Origin: Moraxella porci DSM 25326
Lineage (GTDB): Bacteria > Pseudomonadota > Gammaproteobacteria > Pseudomonadales > Moraxellaceae
DNA length: 64,000 nt
Reading direction: 5' to 3'
Assembly (NCBI RefSeq): GCF_002014855.1
Contig: NZ_MUYV01000011.1
Span: forward strand, 186,001-250,000
Shown: positions 1 to 8,740 of the stretch, piece by piece
Layout of the letters: each line of letters starts with the position of its first letter
How positions within the stretch are numbered: the stretch's first letter is position 1
The notes under the pieces: model-generated
What the model was told of the DNA's origin: nothing
What the model saw: the letters and a program-made list of their open reading frames with translations, nothing else
Databases searched by the model: none
Program-made: the position numbers and the translations under genes

Positions 1-493
1 CACTTCGGGGGCGTTCATCAATGAAAATCCGCAAACCTTTTTGGCGATGTATCGTGCGATTATCAAAGCCAATGTCATGGCAAATGAGCCAAGCATTCGC
101 AAAGACTTATCCAAACTACTCTCGCCTGCCAAATACTTAGGTCAGCCTGAATTGGTGCTACGCCAGTCCATCATGGGGCGTTTTGCTGATGGTGTGGGCA
201 ATGTCCAAGATTTCCCTGACCGCATGGGTTTTGATGTCATGCCGTGGCAATCGGTGGCGGTGTGGATGCTGTCGCAAATGAAACGCTGGGGCTATCTAAA
301 AGACAACATCAATTATCAAGACATCGCAAATCAAGTGTTTATGCTCACCGATGCCAAAAAACAAATGCAAGAAATGGGCTACGCCGTCAAAGAAAACGAA
401 CCACAAATCACCGTGATGGGCAAAGACTTTGACGCAAGCCGTCCTGATGAGTACATCAATTCCTTTGCCATCGGTCAAAAGGTGAGCGTATGA
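1..493 (+). CDS. ABC importer substrate-binding protein, NrtA/CmpA type (C-terminal part)
   Basis: The reading frame is open from base 2 with no start in the window, so only the last ~163 residues are present. An internal ATG at 41 is not the true start. The fragment (FADGVGNVQDF, then DVMPWQSVAVWML) looks like the C-terminal lobe of periplasmic nitrate/bicarbonate/sulfonate-binding proteins. The next two genes, a permease and an ATPase of the same importer class, support this. The stop overlaps the permease start as ATGA, a sign of translational coupling. The ligand (nitrate, bicarbonate, taurine-like) cannot be told from this fragment. Confidence 0.75.
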   Translation, partial: TSGAFINENPQTFLAMYRAIIKANVMANEPSIRKDLSKLLSPAKYLGQPELVLRQSIMGRFADGVGNVQDFPDRMGFDVMPWQSVAVWMLSQMKRWGYLKDNINYQDIANQVFMLTDAKKQMQEMGYAVKENEPQITVMGKDFDASRPDEYINSFAIGQKVSV

Positions 494-1365
494 AACTGAC
501 AACCAAAACCAAAGGCTATCTATTATCCCTACTCATCGTGCTTGCGACGCTTGGCATCTGGCAATGGGCGACCTTGCCACAAAAGGTCTATGCACCGACC
601 GACCCGCTCAAACTTGAGTACAGCGTACTGATGGGCGATATTCCTGAATTTACCGAGCCTGGTGCATTGGTCGCAAGCCAAAAGAGCGAATTTCCTACAC
701 CGAGCGACTTTGGGCAAACATCCGCCAAACACTTGTCCAATCCCTTTTATGATAACGGCCTAAATGATAAGGGCATCGGCATTCAGCTTGGGTACTCTAT
801 CGGGCGAGTGCTGTTAGGCTTTTTGCTTGCGATGATGGTGGCGATTCCGCTTGGCTATGCCATCGGTATGTCGCCGATTTTGGGGGCTGCTGCCACACCG
901 TTTGTACAGATTTTAAAGCCGATTTCACCGCTTGCATGGATGCCGATTGCCCTTTATACCATCAAGGATTCTAATGCATCGAGCATTTTTGTGATTTTTA
1001 TTTGTTCTATTTGGCCGATGCTGACCAACACCGCCTTTGGGGTGGCATCTGTCCGCCGTGAATGGCGTAATGTTGCCAAGACGCTGGAATTATCGCCCCT
1101 ACAGACTGCGACCAAGATTGTCATTCCTGCCGCCGCACCGACCATTGTCACCGGTATGCGTATTTCTATGGGCATTGCGTGGCTTGTCATCGTCGCTGCC
1201 GAAATGCTTGTGGGTGGTACGGGTATTGGCTATTTTGTGTGGAATCAGTGGAATAATTTATCGCTTGCCAATGTGATTTTTGCCGTTTTGCTCATCGGTC
1301 TTGTGGGCATGGTGCTGGATATGCTGTTTGGTGTGCTACAAAAAAAGGTGAGCTATGTTGAATAA
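490..1365 (+). CDS. ABC importer permease, NrtB/TauC family
   Basis: 291 residues. One N-terminal membrane span (residues ~9-28) is followed by a periplasmic stretch and about five further spans. The EAA-like cytoplasmic loop ([19 protein letters not shown]) is typical of the permease subunit of nitrate/sulfonate/bicarbonate importers and docks to the ATPase. The start overlaps the upstream binding-protein stop by 4 nt, and the end overlaps the ATPase start by 11 nt, so the three genes form one operon. The family is confident; the substrate is unknown. Confidence 0.85.
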   Translation: MKLTTKTKGYLLSLLIVLATLGIWQWATLPQKVYAPTDPLKLEYSVLMGDIPEFTEPGALVASQKSEFPTPSDFGQTSAKHLSNPFYDNGLNDKGIGIQLGYSIGRVLLGFLLAMMVAIPLGYAIGMSPILGAAATPFVQILKPISPLAWMPIALYTIKDSNASSIFVIFICSIWPMLTNTAFGVASVRREWRNVAKTLELSPLQTATKIVIPAAAPTIVTGMRISMGIAWLVIVAAEMLVGGTGIGYFVWNQWNNLSLANVIFAVLLIGLVGMVLDMLFGVLQKKVSYVE

Positions 1366-2209
1366 TGATGGCAAATTGATTGAAGTTGGCAGCCTCTCCA
1401 AACGCTATGGCGATGGCGAGAATGTCTTTGAAAATGTCAATTTTGATATTTATAAAAATGAGTTCATCTGCTTGATTGGACATTCAGGCTGTGGCAAATC
1501 GACGATTCTAAATGCCTTGGCAGGACTTGAAAACGCCACATCAGGCAGTATCCTTATGAATGGCAAAGAAGTGGTGAAACCTAGCCTTGAGCGTGGCGTG
1601 GTGTTCCAAAGCCACGCGCTACTGCCATGGCTGACTGTTGGCGACAACATCGGCTTTGCCCTAAAAGCCAAAACGCCGAGCATCAGCACAAGCGACCTTA
1701 CTCAAAAAATTGATTTTTATCTTAACATGGTCGGACTTGCCAAAGTCAAAGACAAAAAGCCAAGCCAGCTGTCAGGAGGTATGAAACAGCGTGTGGGGAT
1801 TGCCCGTGCTTTTGCCACACAGCCTGAATTACTACTGATGGATGAGCCGTTTGGGGCGCTGGATGCGTTAACTCGTGGGGTGATTCAAGATGAGCTTGTC
1901 AATATCGTTGATGAGACACAGCAGACGGTGTTTATGATTACCCACGATATTGATGAAGCGATTTTGCTTGCCGATCGGATTTTTTTGATGAGCAATGGCC
2001 CTCGAGCGTTTTTGGCAGAGATTGTAGAAAATACCATCCCGAAGCCACGTCACAGGGATAATATCCACCATCATGCGCATTATTATAAAATCCGCAATCA
2101 TCTTTTGGACTTTTTGGTGCATCGCAGCAAGGCACTACAACAGCAGAGCGAGCGTCCAAGCCATCCAAAAGCCATCAACTTTAGCCAAATGGCGTGGGAT
2201 GGATTGTAA
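1355..2209 (+). CDS. ABC importer ATP-binding protein, NrtD/TauB family
   Basis: 284 residues. Walker A is GHSGCGKST (~residue 43), the ABC signature LSGGMKQR and Walker B LLLMDEPF, with the switch histidine in MITHDIDEA. The basic, His-rich tail after residue ~230 ([20 protein letters not shown]) is typical of NrtD-like ATPases rather than of the shorter TauB/SsuB. It powers the permease encoded just upstream and is the last gene of the operon. Confidence 0.87.
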   Translation: MLNNDGKLIEVGSLSKRYGDGENVFENVNFDIYKNEFICLIGHSGCGKSTILNALAGLENATSGSILMNGKEVVKPSLERGVVFQSHALLPWLTVGDNIGFALKAKTPSISTSDLTQKIDFYLNMVGLAKVKDKKPSQLSGGMKQRVGIARAFATQPELLLMDEPFGALDALTRGVIQDELVNIVDETQQTVFMITHDIDEAILLADRIFLMSNGPRAFLAEIVENTIPKPRHRDNIHHHAHYYKIRNHLLDFLVHRSKALQQQSERPSHPKAINFSQMAWDGL

Positions 2210-2340
2210 CACGGTAGCAACTTTGCAATTTTGCAAGTCGTTGTTGCAAATTTGCCCCTTGTTCACTGTGATGCTTGGGCGTACACTATGCCCATAACAA
2301 CAAAAAACAACCATAATAACCATACCTTAGAACACTCCAT

Positions 2341-2372
2341 CGGTGAAGCTTATCCCTTCACCGAATTTTTTT
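2341..2372 (+). terminator. Intrinsic terminator after the ABC operon
   Basis: A perfect 8-bp stem CGGTGAAG / CTTCACCG with a 7-nt loop at 2341-2363 is followed by AATTTTTTT. The same 23-nt element recurs at 3335-3357. Confidence 0.75.
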
Positions 2373-2429
2373 GCTCCGCACTCAGATTTATCTTTGCATT
2401 TTTGCAACTGGCTGTTGTCCGATGTGCTA

Positions 2430-2458
2430 TTGTTCGGCGGCGTATCAGCCCTTACACT
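2430..2458 (+). promoter_or_regulatory. Possible promoter for the pirin gene
   Basis: TTGTTC at 2430-2435, a 17-nt spacer and TACACT at 2453-2458 give a plausible sigma-70 promoter about 30 nt before the start codon. The -35 match is weak. The rest of 2210-2487 holds the terminator and several TTGCAA repeats at 2224-2256 of unknown meaning. Confidence 0.35.
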
Positions 2459-2487
2459 ATGACTAACAAATCACACGGAGTATAACC

Positions 2488-3309
2488 ATGAAACTAAGAC
2501 AACTGACCACCATCTATTCTGCCAACAAACACATCGATGATGGCGAGATGCTGCTGTGGCGTGCCTTGCCGCTACATCAGCGCACATCGCTTGGGCCATT
2601 TGTGTTCATTGACCATTATCGCCATGAAGGGTTGCGCGGCATTGGCGATCGCCCACATCCGCACGCAGGCATCGAGGTGTTTAGCTATCTGATCGAAGGC
2701 GGCGTGGCGCATCGTGACAGTTTTGGCTTTTCTGACACTATCAAAGCGGGCGACTCGCAGTATATCTGTGCTGGTCGTGGCATCATCCATGCCGAACAGC
2801 CAACCAGTCCAAGACACGGCCTACAGCTGTGGACGAGCCTACCGCCAAATAAAAAACTCATCGAGCCAAGCTATCGTTCGCTGCGCCAAGCCCAAATCCC
2901 CAAACTCAATAAAAACGGCGCTGACATCCGTATCATCGCAGGGGTGGTCGATGGCATCAGAAGTCCGTTACAGACGGTGAGTGAGCCAGTGTTTGCTTAT
3001 GTCAAGCTGCCAGCGAACACCACAGTGACGCTCAGCATCGATGCCGAAGAGCTTGGCGTGTATGTCACCAAAGGCGAACTGCCACTTGGTCATGGCGAGC
3101 TGCTTGGCTCTGAGGGCTTGGCGGTCTTTGGTGCAGGCGATACGGTGAAGCTTAGCGCTGGTGATGCGCCCGTTGAGTTGGCACTTTTGGGCGGTGCGCC
3201 TGCCGAAGGCCCGATCCTGTTTGATGGCCCTTTTGTGATGGATACCCCAGAACGCCTGCATCAAGCTTATGAGGACTATCACAGCGGCAAAATGGGTACG
3301 CTTGTTTAA
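2488..3309 (+). CDS. Pirin family bicupin protein
   Basis: 273 residues. The N-terminal cupin carries His57 and His59 in HPHAG, and His101 and Glu103 in HAEQP. This is the four-ligand metal site of pirins, at nearly the same residue numbers as in human pirin. Bacterial pirins are iron-binding; some have quercetinase activity and others regulate metabolism, so the exact role is open. Start ATG at 2488 follows CGGAG. The gene stands alone, with an identical 23-nt terminator element on each side. Confidence 0.9.
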   Translation: MKLRQLTTIYSANKHIDDGEMLLWRALPLHQRTSLGPFVFIDHYRHEGLRGIGDRPHPHAGIEVFSYLIEGGVAHRDSFGFSDTIKAGDSQYICAGRGIIHAEQPTSPRHGLQLWTSLPPNKKLIEPSYRSLRQAQIPKLNKNGADIRIIAGVVDGIRSPLQTVSEPVFAYVKLPANTTVTLSIDAEELGVYVTKGELPLGHGELLGSEGLAVFGAGDTVKLSAGDAPVELALLGGAPAEGPILFDGPFVMDTPERLHQAYEDYHSGKMGTLV

Positions 3310-3334
3310 TTAGTCATCAATCAGCATAATAAAG

Positions 3335-3362
3335 CGGTGAAGCTTATCCCTTCACCGTTTTT
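3335..3362 (+). terminator. Intrinsic terminator after the pirin gene
   Basis: The stem CGGTGAAG / CTTCACCG with the loop CTTATCC at 3335-3357 is followed by TTTTTG. It is identical over 23 nt to the element at 2341-2363. Confidence 0.75.
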
Positions 3363-3375
3363 GCGTGATTAATGA

Positions 3376-3525
3376 ATGATCGCCGCCCAAGCAGAACTAT
3401 CAATCGGTTTTATGCAATGGCAGTTAGATGATGGCAAACTTCATTTGCTGACAGATTCTGCAATGACCACTTACCAAGTTTACCAAAAAGCACTTATTTT
3501 CCACACCAAAACCTTGTATAATTGA
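3376..3525 (+). CDS. Doubtful 49-residue open frame
   Basis: An ATG-to-TGA frame of 49 residues (begins MIAAQAELSIGF) in the pirin-erpA gap. It has no clear ribosome binding site and no family that I recognise. It may be a decayed remnant or chance. It is listed because it fills most of an otherwise featureless 240-bp gap. Confidence 0.15.
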   Translation: MIAAQAELSIGFMQWQLDDGKLHLLTDSAMTTYQVYQKALIFHTKTLYN

Positions 3526-3576
3526 CAATCGGTCTTATTTAAATGACAACTTTTGATGATGGATGACAGGGTAATT

Positions 3577-3909
3577 ATGAATATAGGTCTCACCTTGACA
3601 GACAATGCTGCCGCCAAACTTGCCAAGCTCAAAGCCGCTGAAGGCAATGATGCCCTAATGCTGCGTGTCTATGTGACGGGCGGCGGCTGTTCTGGTTTTA
3701 GCTATGGCTTTGATTTTGCTGAAGAATTGGGCGATGATGATGCCACTTTTGATAACGGCACAGAGATGCTGGTGGTGGATTCATTAAGCTATCAATACTT
3801 GGCAGGCTCGACCATCGACTACACCGAAGGGCTTGAAGGTTCTCGCTTTATTGTCAATAATCCGAACGCCACCACCACCTGTGGCTGCGGTTCATCGTTC
3901 TCTATCTGA
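3577..3909 (+). CDS. erpA: ErpA, iron-sulfur cluster insertion protein (A-type carrier)
   Basis: 110 residues from the ATG at 3577, which follows ACAGGG; the frame also opens at 3553, but the shorter form aligns with the usual ~114-residue ErpA. The cluster ligands are Cys38 (GGGCSGF), Cys102 and Cys104 ([10 protein letters not shown]). The motif [11 protein letters not shown] and the C-terminal CGCGSSFSI are hallmarks of ErpA rather than IscA or SufA. In the cytoplasm it passes Fe-S clusters to apoproteins, including enzymes of isoprenoid synthesis and respiration. Confidence 0.93.
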   Translation: MNIGLTLTDNAAAKLAKLKAAEGNDALMLRVYVTGGGCSGFSYGFDFAEELGDDDATFDNGTEMLVVDSLSYQYLAGSTIDYTEGLEGSRFIVNNPNATTTCGCGSSFSI

Positions 3910-4047
3910 GCGCTTGTGTGCAGTTTTTGCCTATTGATATGCAAAAGCAGCACACAATGACACTCCAAATTATTTTGCCAAGCGGTTTGCTTGTCTTTAT
4001 AATAACAAGCATTAATTAACAAGCAACCACCATATAAGAATCACACC

Positions 4048-5604
4048 ATGACGCACTCAAGCTTCACCCTACCTACTTGGTTTGTCCCGCATCTGGTCGC
4101 AGGGATGCAACGCGGCATCGAAAAAGAAGGCCTACGCATGCAGCCTGATGGCTATTCTGCCAAGACCTTTCACCCGACCAAGCTTGGCTCAAAGCTGACC
4201 CATCCGTACATCACCACTGATTATTCTGAAAATCTGCTTGAGCTCATCACCGATCCCAAGCCATCGATCAAAGAAGCTTTGGATATGCTTCGAGATCTGC
4301 ATGTGCTGGTGCATCGCTCGCTAGAAAATGATGAGCTGATGTGGCCGATGTCGATGCCATGTATGTCGTCCGATACCGACAGCGACATCCCGCTGGCAGA
4401 CTATGGCACATCCAATATCGGCAAGCTCAAAACCCTATATCGCTCAGGGCTTGGCGTGCGTTATGGTCGTAAGATGCAGACGATCGCTGGCTTGCATTAT
4501 AATTTATCCATCGGGGATGACCTATTCACGGCATGGCATGCTGCCGATGGCGACGCCAAGGATTTGGCAAGCTTTAAAAACGCCAAATATCTGGCACTGA
4601 TTCGCAATTTTAAACGCCTAACGCCACTGGTGCTATATCTACTCGGTGCCAGCCCTGCTGTCTGTGGGACATTTTTGAGTGGTCGTGCGCATCATCTGAT
4701 GCAGCTTGGCGAGACTTGCAGCTATTATCAGCCAAATGGCACCAGCCTACGCATGGGCAAGCTTGGCTACACCAACAGCGTCCAAGAAGATCTGGACATC
4801 CGCTATAATGATCTGGATGAATATATCGCAGGACTGCGTAAGGCGATTGGTACGCCGTTTAAGGACTTTGAAGCCATCGGCGTTGATGATGCAAACGGCA
4901 ACCCAATTCAGATTAATAGCCACATTCTACAAATCGAAAACGAATACTACAGCCCCATCCGACCAAAACAAGCCACCAAATCTGGTGAGACACCAACGGC
5001 AGCTTTGGCAGCGCGCGGCATTGCCTATGTGGAATTTCGTGCGATCGATTTGGATCCCTATGTCGATATCGGCATCAGCGTACCGACGGCGTGCTTCTTG
5101 GAAGTCTTGGCATTGTATTGCCTACTCACAGACTCGCCTGCACTCTTGCCAGATGAAGAAAAACAGCTCAATAAAAACATCGAAACCGTCGTCAATCACG
5201 GTCGCAAGCATGGCATCAGCATCAGTACAGAAACTGGCGATGCTTGTCTGCATGAGTGGATCGTCCATCATCTAACTCAGATGCAAATCATCGCCGATGC
5301 CTTTGATGCACATCACGGCGGCAATGACTATCGCACTGCACTGGCGATGATGCAAGGCAAGGCCACCAATCCTGACTTTACTTTGTCAGCCCAAATCGAA
5401 GCCGACTCACGCCGAGCAGGTGGTACATGGGCGCTGGGCAAGCTACTGGCTCAAAAGCATCAAGCCGAACTATCACGCCATGCGTTAAGCCGTGAAGATG
5501 AAGCCAAATTTGATGCCATCGCCGCCGAATCTGTCGCTGAACAAGCACGCCTAGAAGCGGCAGATACCGTCGATTTTTATGATTATGTACAAGCTTATCG
5601 CTAA
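4048..5604 (+). CDS. gshA: Glutamate-cysteine ligase
   Basis: 518 residues, matching the proteobacterial type 1 ligase length. It catalyses ATP-dependent joining of glutamate and cysteine, the first step of glutathione synthesis. Recognisable parts are GIEKEGLRM near the N-terminus, TDYSENLLELITDP, GLHYNLS, and ARGIAYVEFRAIDLDP with the conserved Arg. The stop is 12 nt before dsbB, so the two redox genes are probably co-transcribed. No gshB was seen in the window. Confidence 0.95.
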   Translation: MTHSSFTLPTWFVPHLVAGMQRGIEKEGLRMQPDGYSAKTFHPTKLGSKLTHPYITTDYSENLLELITDPKPSIKEALDMLRDLHVLVHRSLENDELMWPMSMPCMSSDTDSDIPLADYGTSNIGKLKTLYRSGLGVRYGRKMQTIAGLHYNLSIGDDLFTAWHAADGDAKDLASFKNAKYLALIRNFKRLTPLVLYLLGASPAVCGTFLSGRAHHLMQLGETCSYYQPNGTSLRMGKLGYTNSVQEDLDIRYNDLDEYIAGLRKAIGTPFKDFEAIGVDDANGNPIQINSHILQIENEYYSPIRPKQATKSGETPTAALAARGIAYVEFRAIDLDPYVDIGISVPTACFLEVLALYCLLTDSPALLPDEEKQLNKNIETVVNHGRKHGISISTETGDACLHEWIVHHLTQMQIIADAFDAHHGGNDYRTALAMMQGKATNPDFTLSAQIEADSRRAGGTWALGKLLAQKHQAELSRHALSREDEAKFDAIAAESVAEQARLEAADTVDFYDYVQAYR

Positions 5605-5616
5605 CTGGAGTACCGC

Positions 5617-6123
5617 ATGAACCTAAGTTATCGCACCCTAAATGCCCTGCTGGTCGTCATGGCGGTCGTGGTCAGTGTATTTGTCATCGCTTATCTACAA
5701 AATTATTTGTTCCTTGACCCCTGTCCGCTGTGTATCTTTCAGCGGATTGGCTTGTGGATTTTGGGCGTGTTTGCGTTTTTGGCAGCCATCTTTAACCCAA
5801 AAGGCAAAACATTGCGTCTGCTATTTTGGCTAGGCGGTATGGCAGGCACGCTGTGGGGGCTTGGCGTCGCTGCTCGCCATACATGGATTCACTATTTTCC
5901 ATCCATGGAGATGGTCGAATGTGGCCCAGGTCTCAACTATATGCTTGAGACCATGCCGATGGGTGATGTCTTCTCAAAAGTACTGGCAGCCCCTGGCGAC
6001 TGCACCATCATCGACTGGACGGTGCTGGGACTATCCATCCCTGCTCAAGCGCTGATTATGTTCATGTTTGCTTTGGTGGTACAAGGGTTTATTTTGAAAA
6101 AAATCTTAAAAAACCAACCCTAA
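5617..6123 (+). CDS. dsbB: DsbB, disulfide bond formation membrane protein
   Basis: 168 residues with four predicted membrane spans. The first periplasmic loop carries Cys36-Pro-Leu-Cys39, the quinone-coupled pair. The second loop carries Cys102 and Cys129, the pair that reoxidises DsbA. The length and the DPCPLCIFQR motif are standard. It sits in the inner membrane and passes electrons from DsbA to quinones. It follows gshA by 12 nt, with GGAG before the start. Confidence 0.95.
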   Translation: MNLSYRTLNALLVVMAVVVSVFVIAYLQNYLFLDPCPLCIFQRIGLWILGVFAFLAAIFNPKGKTLRLLFWLGGMAGTLWGLGVAARHTWIHYFPSMEMVECGPGLNYMLETMPMGDVFSKVLAAPGDCTIIDWTVLGLSIPAQALIMFMFALVVQGFILKKILKNQP

Positions 6124-6169
6124 TTTAACCACACCAATATTGCAGTTTTATATTTTTTAAAGGTCAATT

Positions 6170-7546
6170 ATGCACATTCATATTCTTGGTATCTGTGGCA
6201 CATTCATGGGATCGCTTGCCCTACTGGCTCGTGATCTGGGTCATACTGTCACCGGCTCAGATACCAACATCTACCCCCCGATGAGCACACAGCTACAGGA
6301 CGCTGGTGTGGAGATTTGGGAAGGATACAAAGCTGAGCATCTAAACCCTGCCCCTGATCTTGTGGTGGTGGGCAATGCCTGTAAGCGTGGCATGGAAGCG
6401 GTAGAGTATATGCTCGATCAGCACTTGCCTTATACATCTGGCCCACAGTTTCTTTATGAACAAGTGCTAAAAAATCGCCATGTGCTTGCTGTCGCAGGTA
6501 CGCATGGCAAGACCACGACCACGACCATGCTGTCATGGATTTTGCAGCACGCTGGGATTGATACTGGCTTTTTGATTGGTGGCGTGCCATTGGTTGCTAC
6601 CGAAGATGAGCGCCTACAGCGTGCTTTTGCCCATTCTAGCCACTTGGGCGAGCAGTATTTTGTCATCGAAGCTGATGAGTATGATTCGGCATTTTTTGAT
6701 AAGCGTTCTAAGTTCGTGCATTATCGCCCAACGACAGCGATTTTGAACAATCTTGAATACGATCATGCAGATATTTTTGCCAATCTAGACGCCATTCAGA
6801 CGCAGTTTCACCATATGATTCGCATGATCCCAAGCTCAGGGCAGATCATCATGCCATCTGATACCGACAGCCTAGAACAGACACTAGCCAAAGGTGTATG
6901 GACACCTGTGCTACGCACCGCCATCGACGCTGATGCCGACTGGCAAGCAACGCTGATGAAGGCGGATGGCTCAGTGTTTGGTGTGCGTTTTGGTGATGAG
7001 AGCGGTGAAGTGCATTGGGGCATGAGCGGCCTGCACAATGTCAATAATGGTCTAGTCGCCATCGCCGCTGCTCATCATATCGGCGTGAGTGTCGAAGCTG
7101 CGTGTGCGGCACTATCCGCTTTTGGTGGTATCAAACGCCGTATGGAGCTAATCGGCGATGTGGGCGATATCTTGGTTTTTGATGATTTTGCCCATCATCC
7201 GACCGCCATCACGACCACGCTAGATGGTGCCAAAAAACGCCTAGCAGGCCGCCGTATCTGGGCGATCATTGAACCCCGCTCAAATACGATGAAACTGGGC
7301 AGCCATCGTGACAGCTTAGCACCATCAGCATCACTGGCTGATCAGGTGATTTGGTATGAACCAAAGGGTCTGACTTGGGGCTTGGTGGATGCGATTGGCG
7401 ATGCAAAAAATCAGCTGGTGCTTGATAGCATTGATGGTATCATCACTCATATCCAAACCCATGCTCAAGCAGGCGATGCCATCATTATCATGTCAAACGG
7501 TGGCTTTGAAGGCATTCATGGTAAAATTGTGGATGCACTGGCTTAA
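6170..7546 (+). CDS. mpl: Mpl, UDP-N-acetylmuramate:L-Ala-gamma-D-Glu-meso-DAP ligase
   Basis: 458 residues. A Mur ligase with the ATP loop GTHGKTTTTTM at ~110-120, the central EADEYDSAFFDKRSKF motif specific to Mpl, and a C-terminal domain with FDDFAHHPTAI. It recycles the murein tripeptide by attaching it to UDP-MurNAc in the cytoplasm. It starts 46 nt after dsbB with AAAGG upstream, and a bidirectional terminator follows. Confidence 0.95.
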   Translation: MHIHILGICGTFMGSLALLARDLGHTVTGSDTNIYPPMSTQLQDAGVEIWEGYKAEHLNPAPDLVVVGNACKRGMEAVEYMLDQHLPYTSGPQFLYEQVLKNRHVLAVAGTHGKTTTTTMLSWILQHAGIDTGFLIGGVPLVATEDERLQRAFAHSSHLGEQYFVIEADEYDSAFFDKRSKFVHYRPTTAILNNLEYDHADIFANLDAIQTQFHHMIRMIPSSGQIIMPSDTDSLEQTLAKGVWTPVLRTAIDADADWQATLMKADGSVFGVRFGDESGEVHWGMSGLHNVNNGLVAIAAAHHIGVSVEAACAALSAFGGIKRRMELIGDVGDILVFDDFAHHPTAITTTLDGAKKRLAGRRIWAIIEPRSNTMKLGSHRDSLAPSASLADQVIWYEPKGLTWGLVDAIGDAKNQLVLDSIDGIITHIQTHAQAGDAIIIMSNGGFEGIHGKIVDALA

Positions 7547-7568
7547 ACCATCTCTCTTTAAGTTCATC

Positions 7569-7606
7569 AAATAACCTGCTTATTTAGGCATCAGCAGGTT
7601 ATTTTG
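7569..7606. terminator. Bidirectional terminator between mpl and the EF-hand gene
   Basis: Inverted repeat AATAACCTGCT / AGCAGGTTATT with a 10-nt loop, A-rich on the left and TTTT on the right. It lies between convergent genes and can serve both. Confidence 0.65.
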
Positions 7607-7639
7607 ATGGCGATCATTAGCCATCGCCACCCTGTTTTT

Positions 7640-8026
7640 TTATACACTTTTGATCAACCGAATCAGCTGACGCACGATCAGTAGCCCGCCAACATACACG
7701 ACTGCAAAAATCGCACCCGTCAGCGGTGCGAGTGCTTGAGCGGTATCATTTGCTGTTGCCATCATCGCCATATGCTGTTCTGCGGTCAGCTCATCACCAC
7801 TAAACAGCCCATCCCCATTCAAATCAAAGCTGGCTAAATGCGCTTCACGCTGCATCTCAACAATCCACACGCCAAGCTGAATGACAAGCCAAGTGGCAAA
7901 TACACATACCAAAAACAGCGCCCATGTCGGCAAAGAATCATGGGTGTATCGATGATGCAACATCATCAAAACGATAGGCGTTAGCGCTGTCATCAGCATA
8001 AACAGCATATTGAATCTCCAAAACAA
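7640..8026 (-). CDS. Small membrane protein with an EF-hand loop
   Basis: 128 residues. Three hydrophobic segments (~7-22, ~36-57, ~97-122) bracket a soluble loop. Residues 68-79 read DLNGDGLFSGDE, a textbook calcium loop: Asp1, Asn3, Asp5, Gly6, Ser9 and Glu12 are all present. No family is recognised. The topology suggests an inner-membrane protein with the EF-hand facing one side. It reads in the same direction as the cas genes and lies 120 bp beyond csy4, but a hairpin region separates it from them. Confidence 0.7.
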   Translation of the reverse strand: MFWRFNMLFMLMTALTPIVLMMLHHRYTHDSLPTWALFLVCVFATWLVIQLGVWIVEMQREAHLASFDLNGDGLFSGDELTAEQHMAMMATANDTAQALAPLTGAIFAVVYVGGLLIVRQLIRLIKSV

Positions 8027-8089
8027 ACGATAGGCCAGCAGACCTATCGCTTATTTATCCATTGGTAAAGTTGGACTTAAATCAGCGCT

Positions 8090-8127
8090 CAAGTTTACAC
8101 CTTTCGAAGGTGGACCTTCAAGTCTCA
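8090..8127 (-). other. Overlapping alternative hairpins after csy4
   Basis: CACCTT-TCG-AAGGTG and GAAGGT-GG-ACCTTC share their middle arm, so only one can form at a time. They lie in the 3' flank of the cas operon, beyond the csy4 stop. There is no T-run, so neither is a standard terminator. This could be an mRNA 3'-end stabiliser or a protein-binding site. Confidence 0.4.
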
Positions 8128-8146
8128 ATCAATGCACACCATGGAC

Positions 8147-8740
8147 TTAAAACTCAGGCACGCCTGCACTGCGGCTAAGCCCATAAGTGCCAAATTTGCC
8201 ATCACCCAAGCCATCGGTAGGCTTTTTGCCAATATGTAGGGCAAAGTCATGTCTTGTGCTTTGGCTTGGCATACGAATAAATGGCTCAATGGTCGCTTGG
8301 GTCTGATAGCCTTTTAGATGCTCGGCAGCTGCCTCTCGTGATACGCCGTGGCGAGCCGCCTGATGGCTGATCCGCTCATCCAAAGGCATTTTTGGAATCA
8401 CTCGGTAATACTGCGAAAATCCCGTAACTTTATCTTGAGGCACAGGGCGAATACTGGTCATATGCACATAGTCAGTGAGTCTCTCCAGCCATTTTGCTAG
8501 GTTTAATGCCTGCAATGCCTGCTCTGTTTGTGCAAAAATACGTAGTTTAAACCCCAAAAAGCCAATTTGCTTATCAGCATTTAGACGGTACTGCGGAAAT
8601 GCGACACCATAAGCGATTTTGCCATCATCATCTTGCTGTTCAACAAAGGCAAGATGGAGCTGGGTGTAAACCTTAGTCCATAAAAAATATGGACTAATTT
8701 CTACATCAGGCAATAATGTGATTTCTTGATAAAATTGCAT
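8147..8740 (-). CDS. cas6f: Cas6f (Csy4), crRNA-processing endonuclease
   Basis: 197 residues. His29 (QLHLAF) sits at the position of the catalytic His29 of Pseudomonas Csy4, and the C-terminus YGLSRSAGVPEF matches the family ending. It cuts each I-F repeat at the 3' base of its hairpin and stays bound, giving crRNAs with an 8-nt 5' handle. The array's CGACC/GGTCG stem suits it. The start overlaps the csy3 stop (TAATG), so translation is coupled. It is the last gene of the cas operon. Confidence 0.95.
   Translation of the reverse strand: MQFYQEITLLPDVEISPYFLWTKVYTQLHLAFVEQQDDDGKIAYGVAFPQYRLNADKQIGFLGFKLRIFAQTEQALQALNLAKWLERLTDYVHMTSIRPVPQDKVTGFSQYYRVIPKMPLDERISHQAARHGVSREAAAEHLKGYQTQATIEPFIRMPSQSTRHDFALHIGKKPTDGLGDGKFGTYGLSRSAGVPEF

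Noticed and set aside
4706..5275. 189-residue frame inside gshA
   Set aside because: A shadow frame in the same strand of a clear gshA gene, with no family signal.
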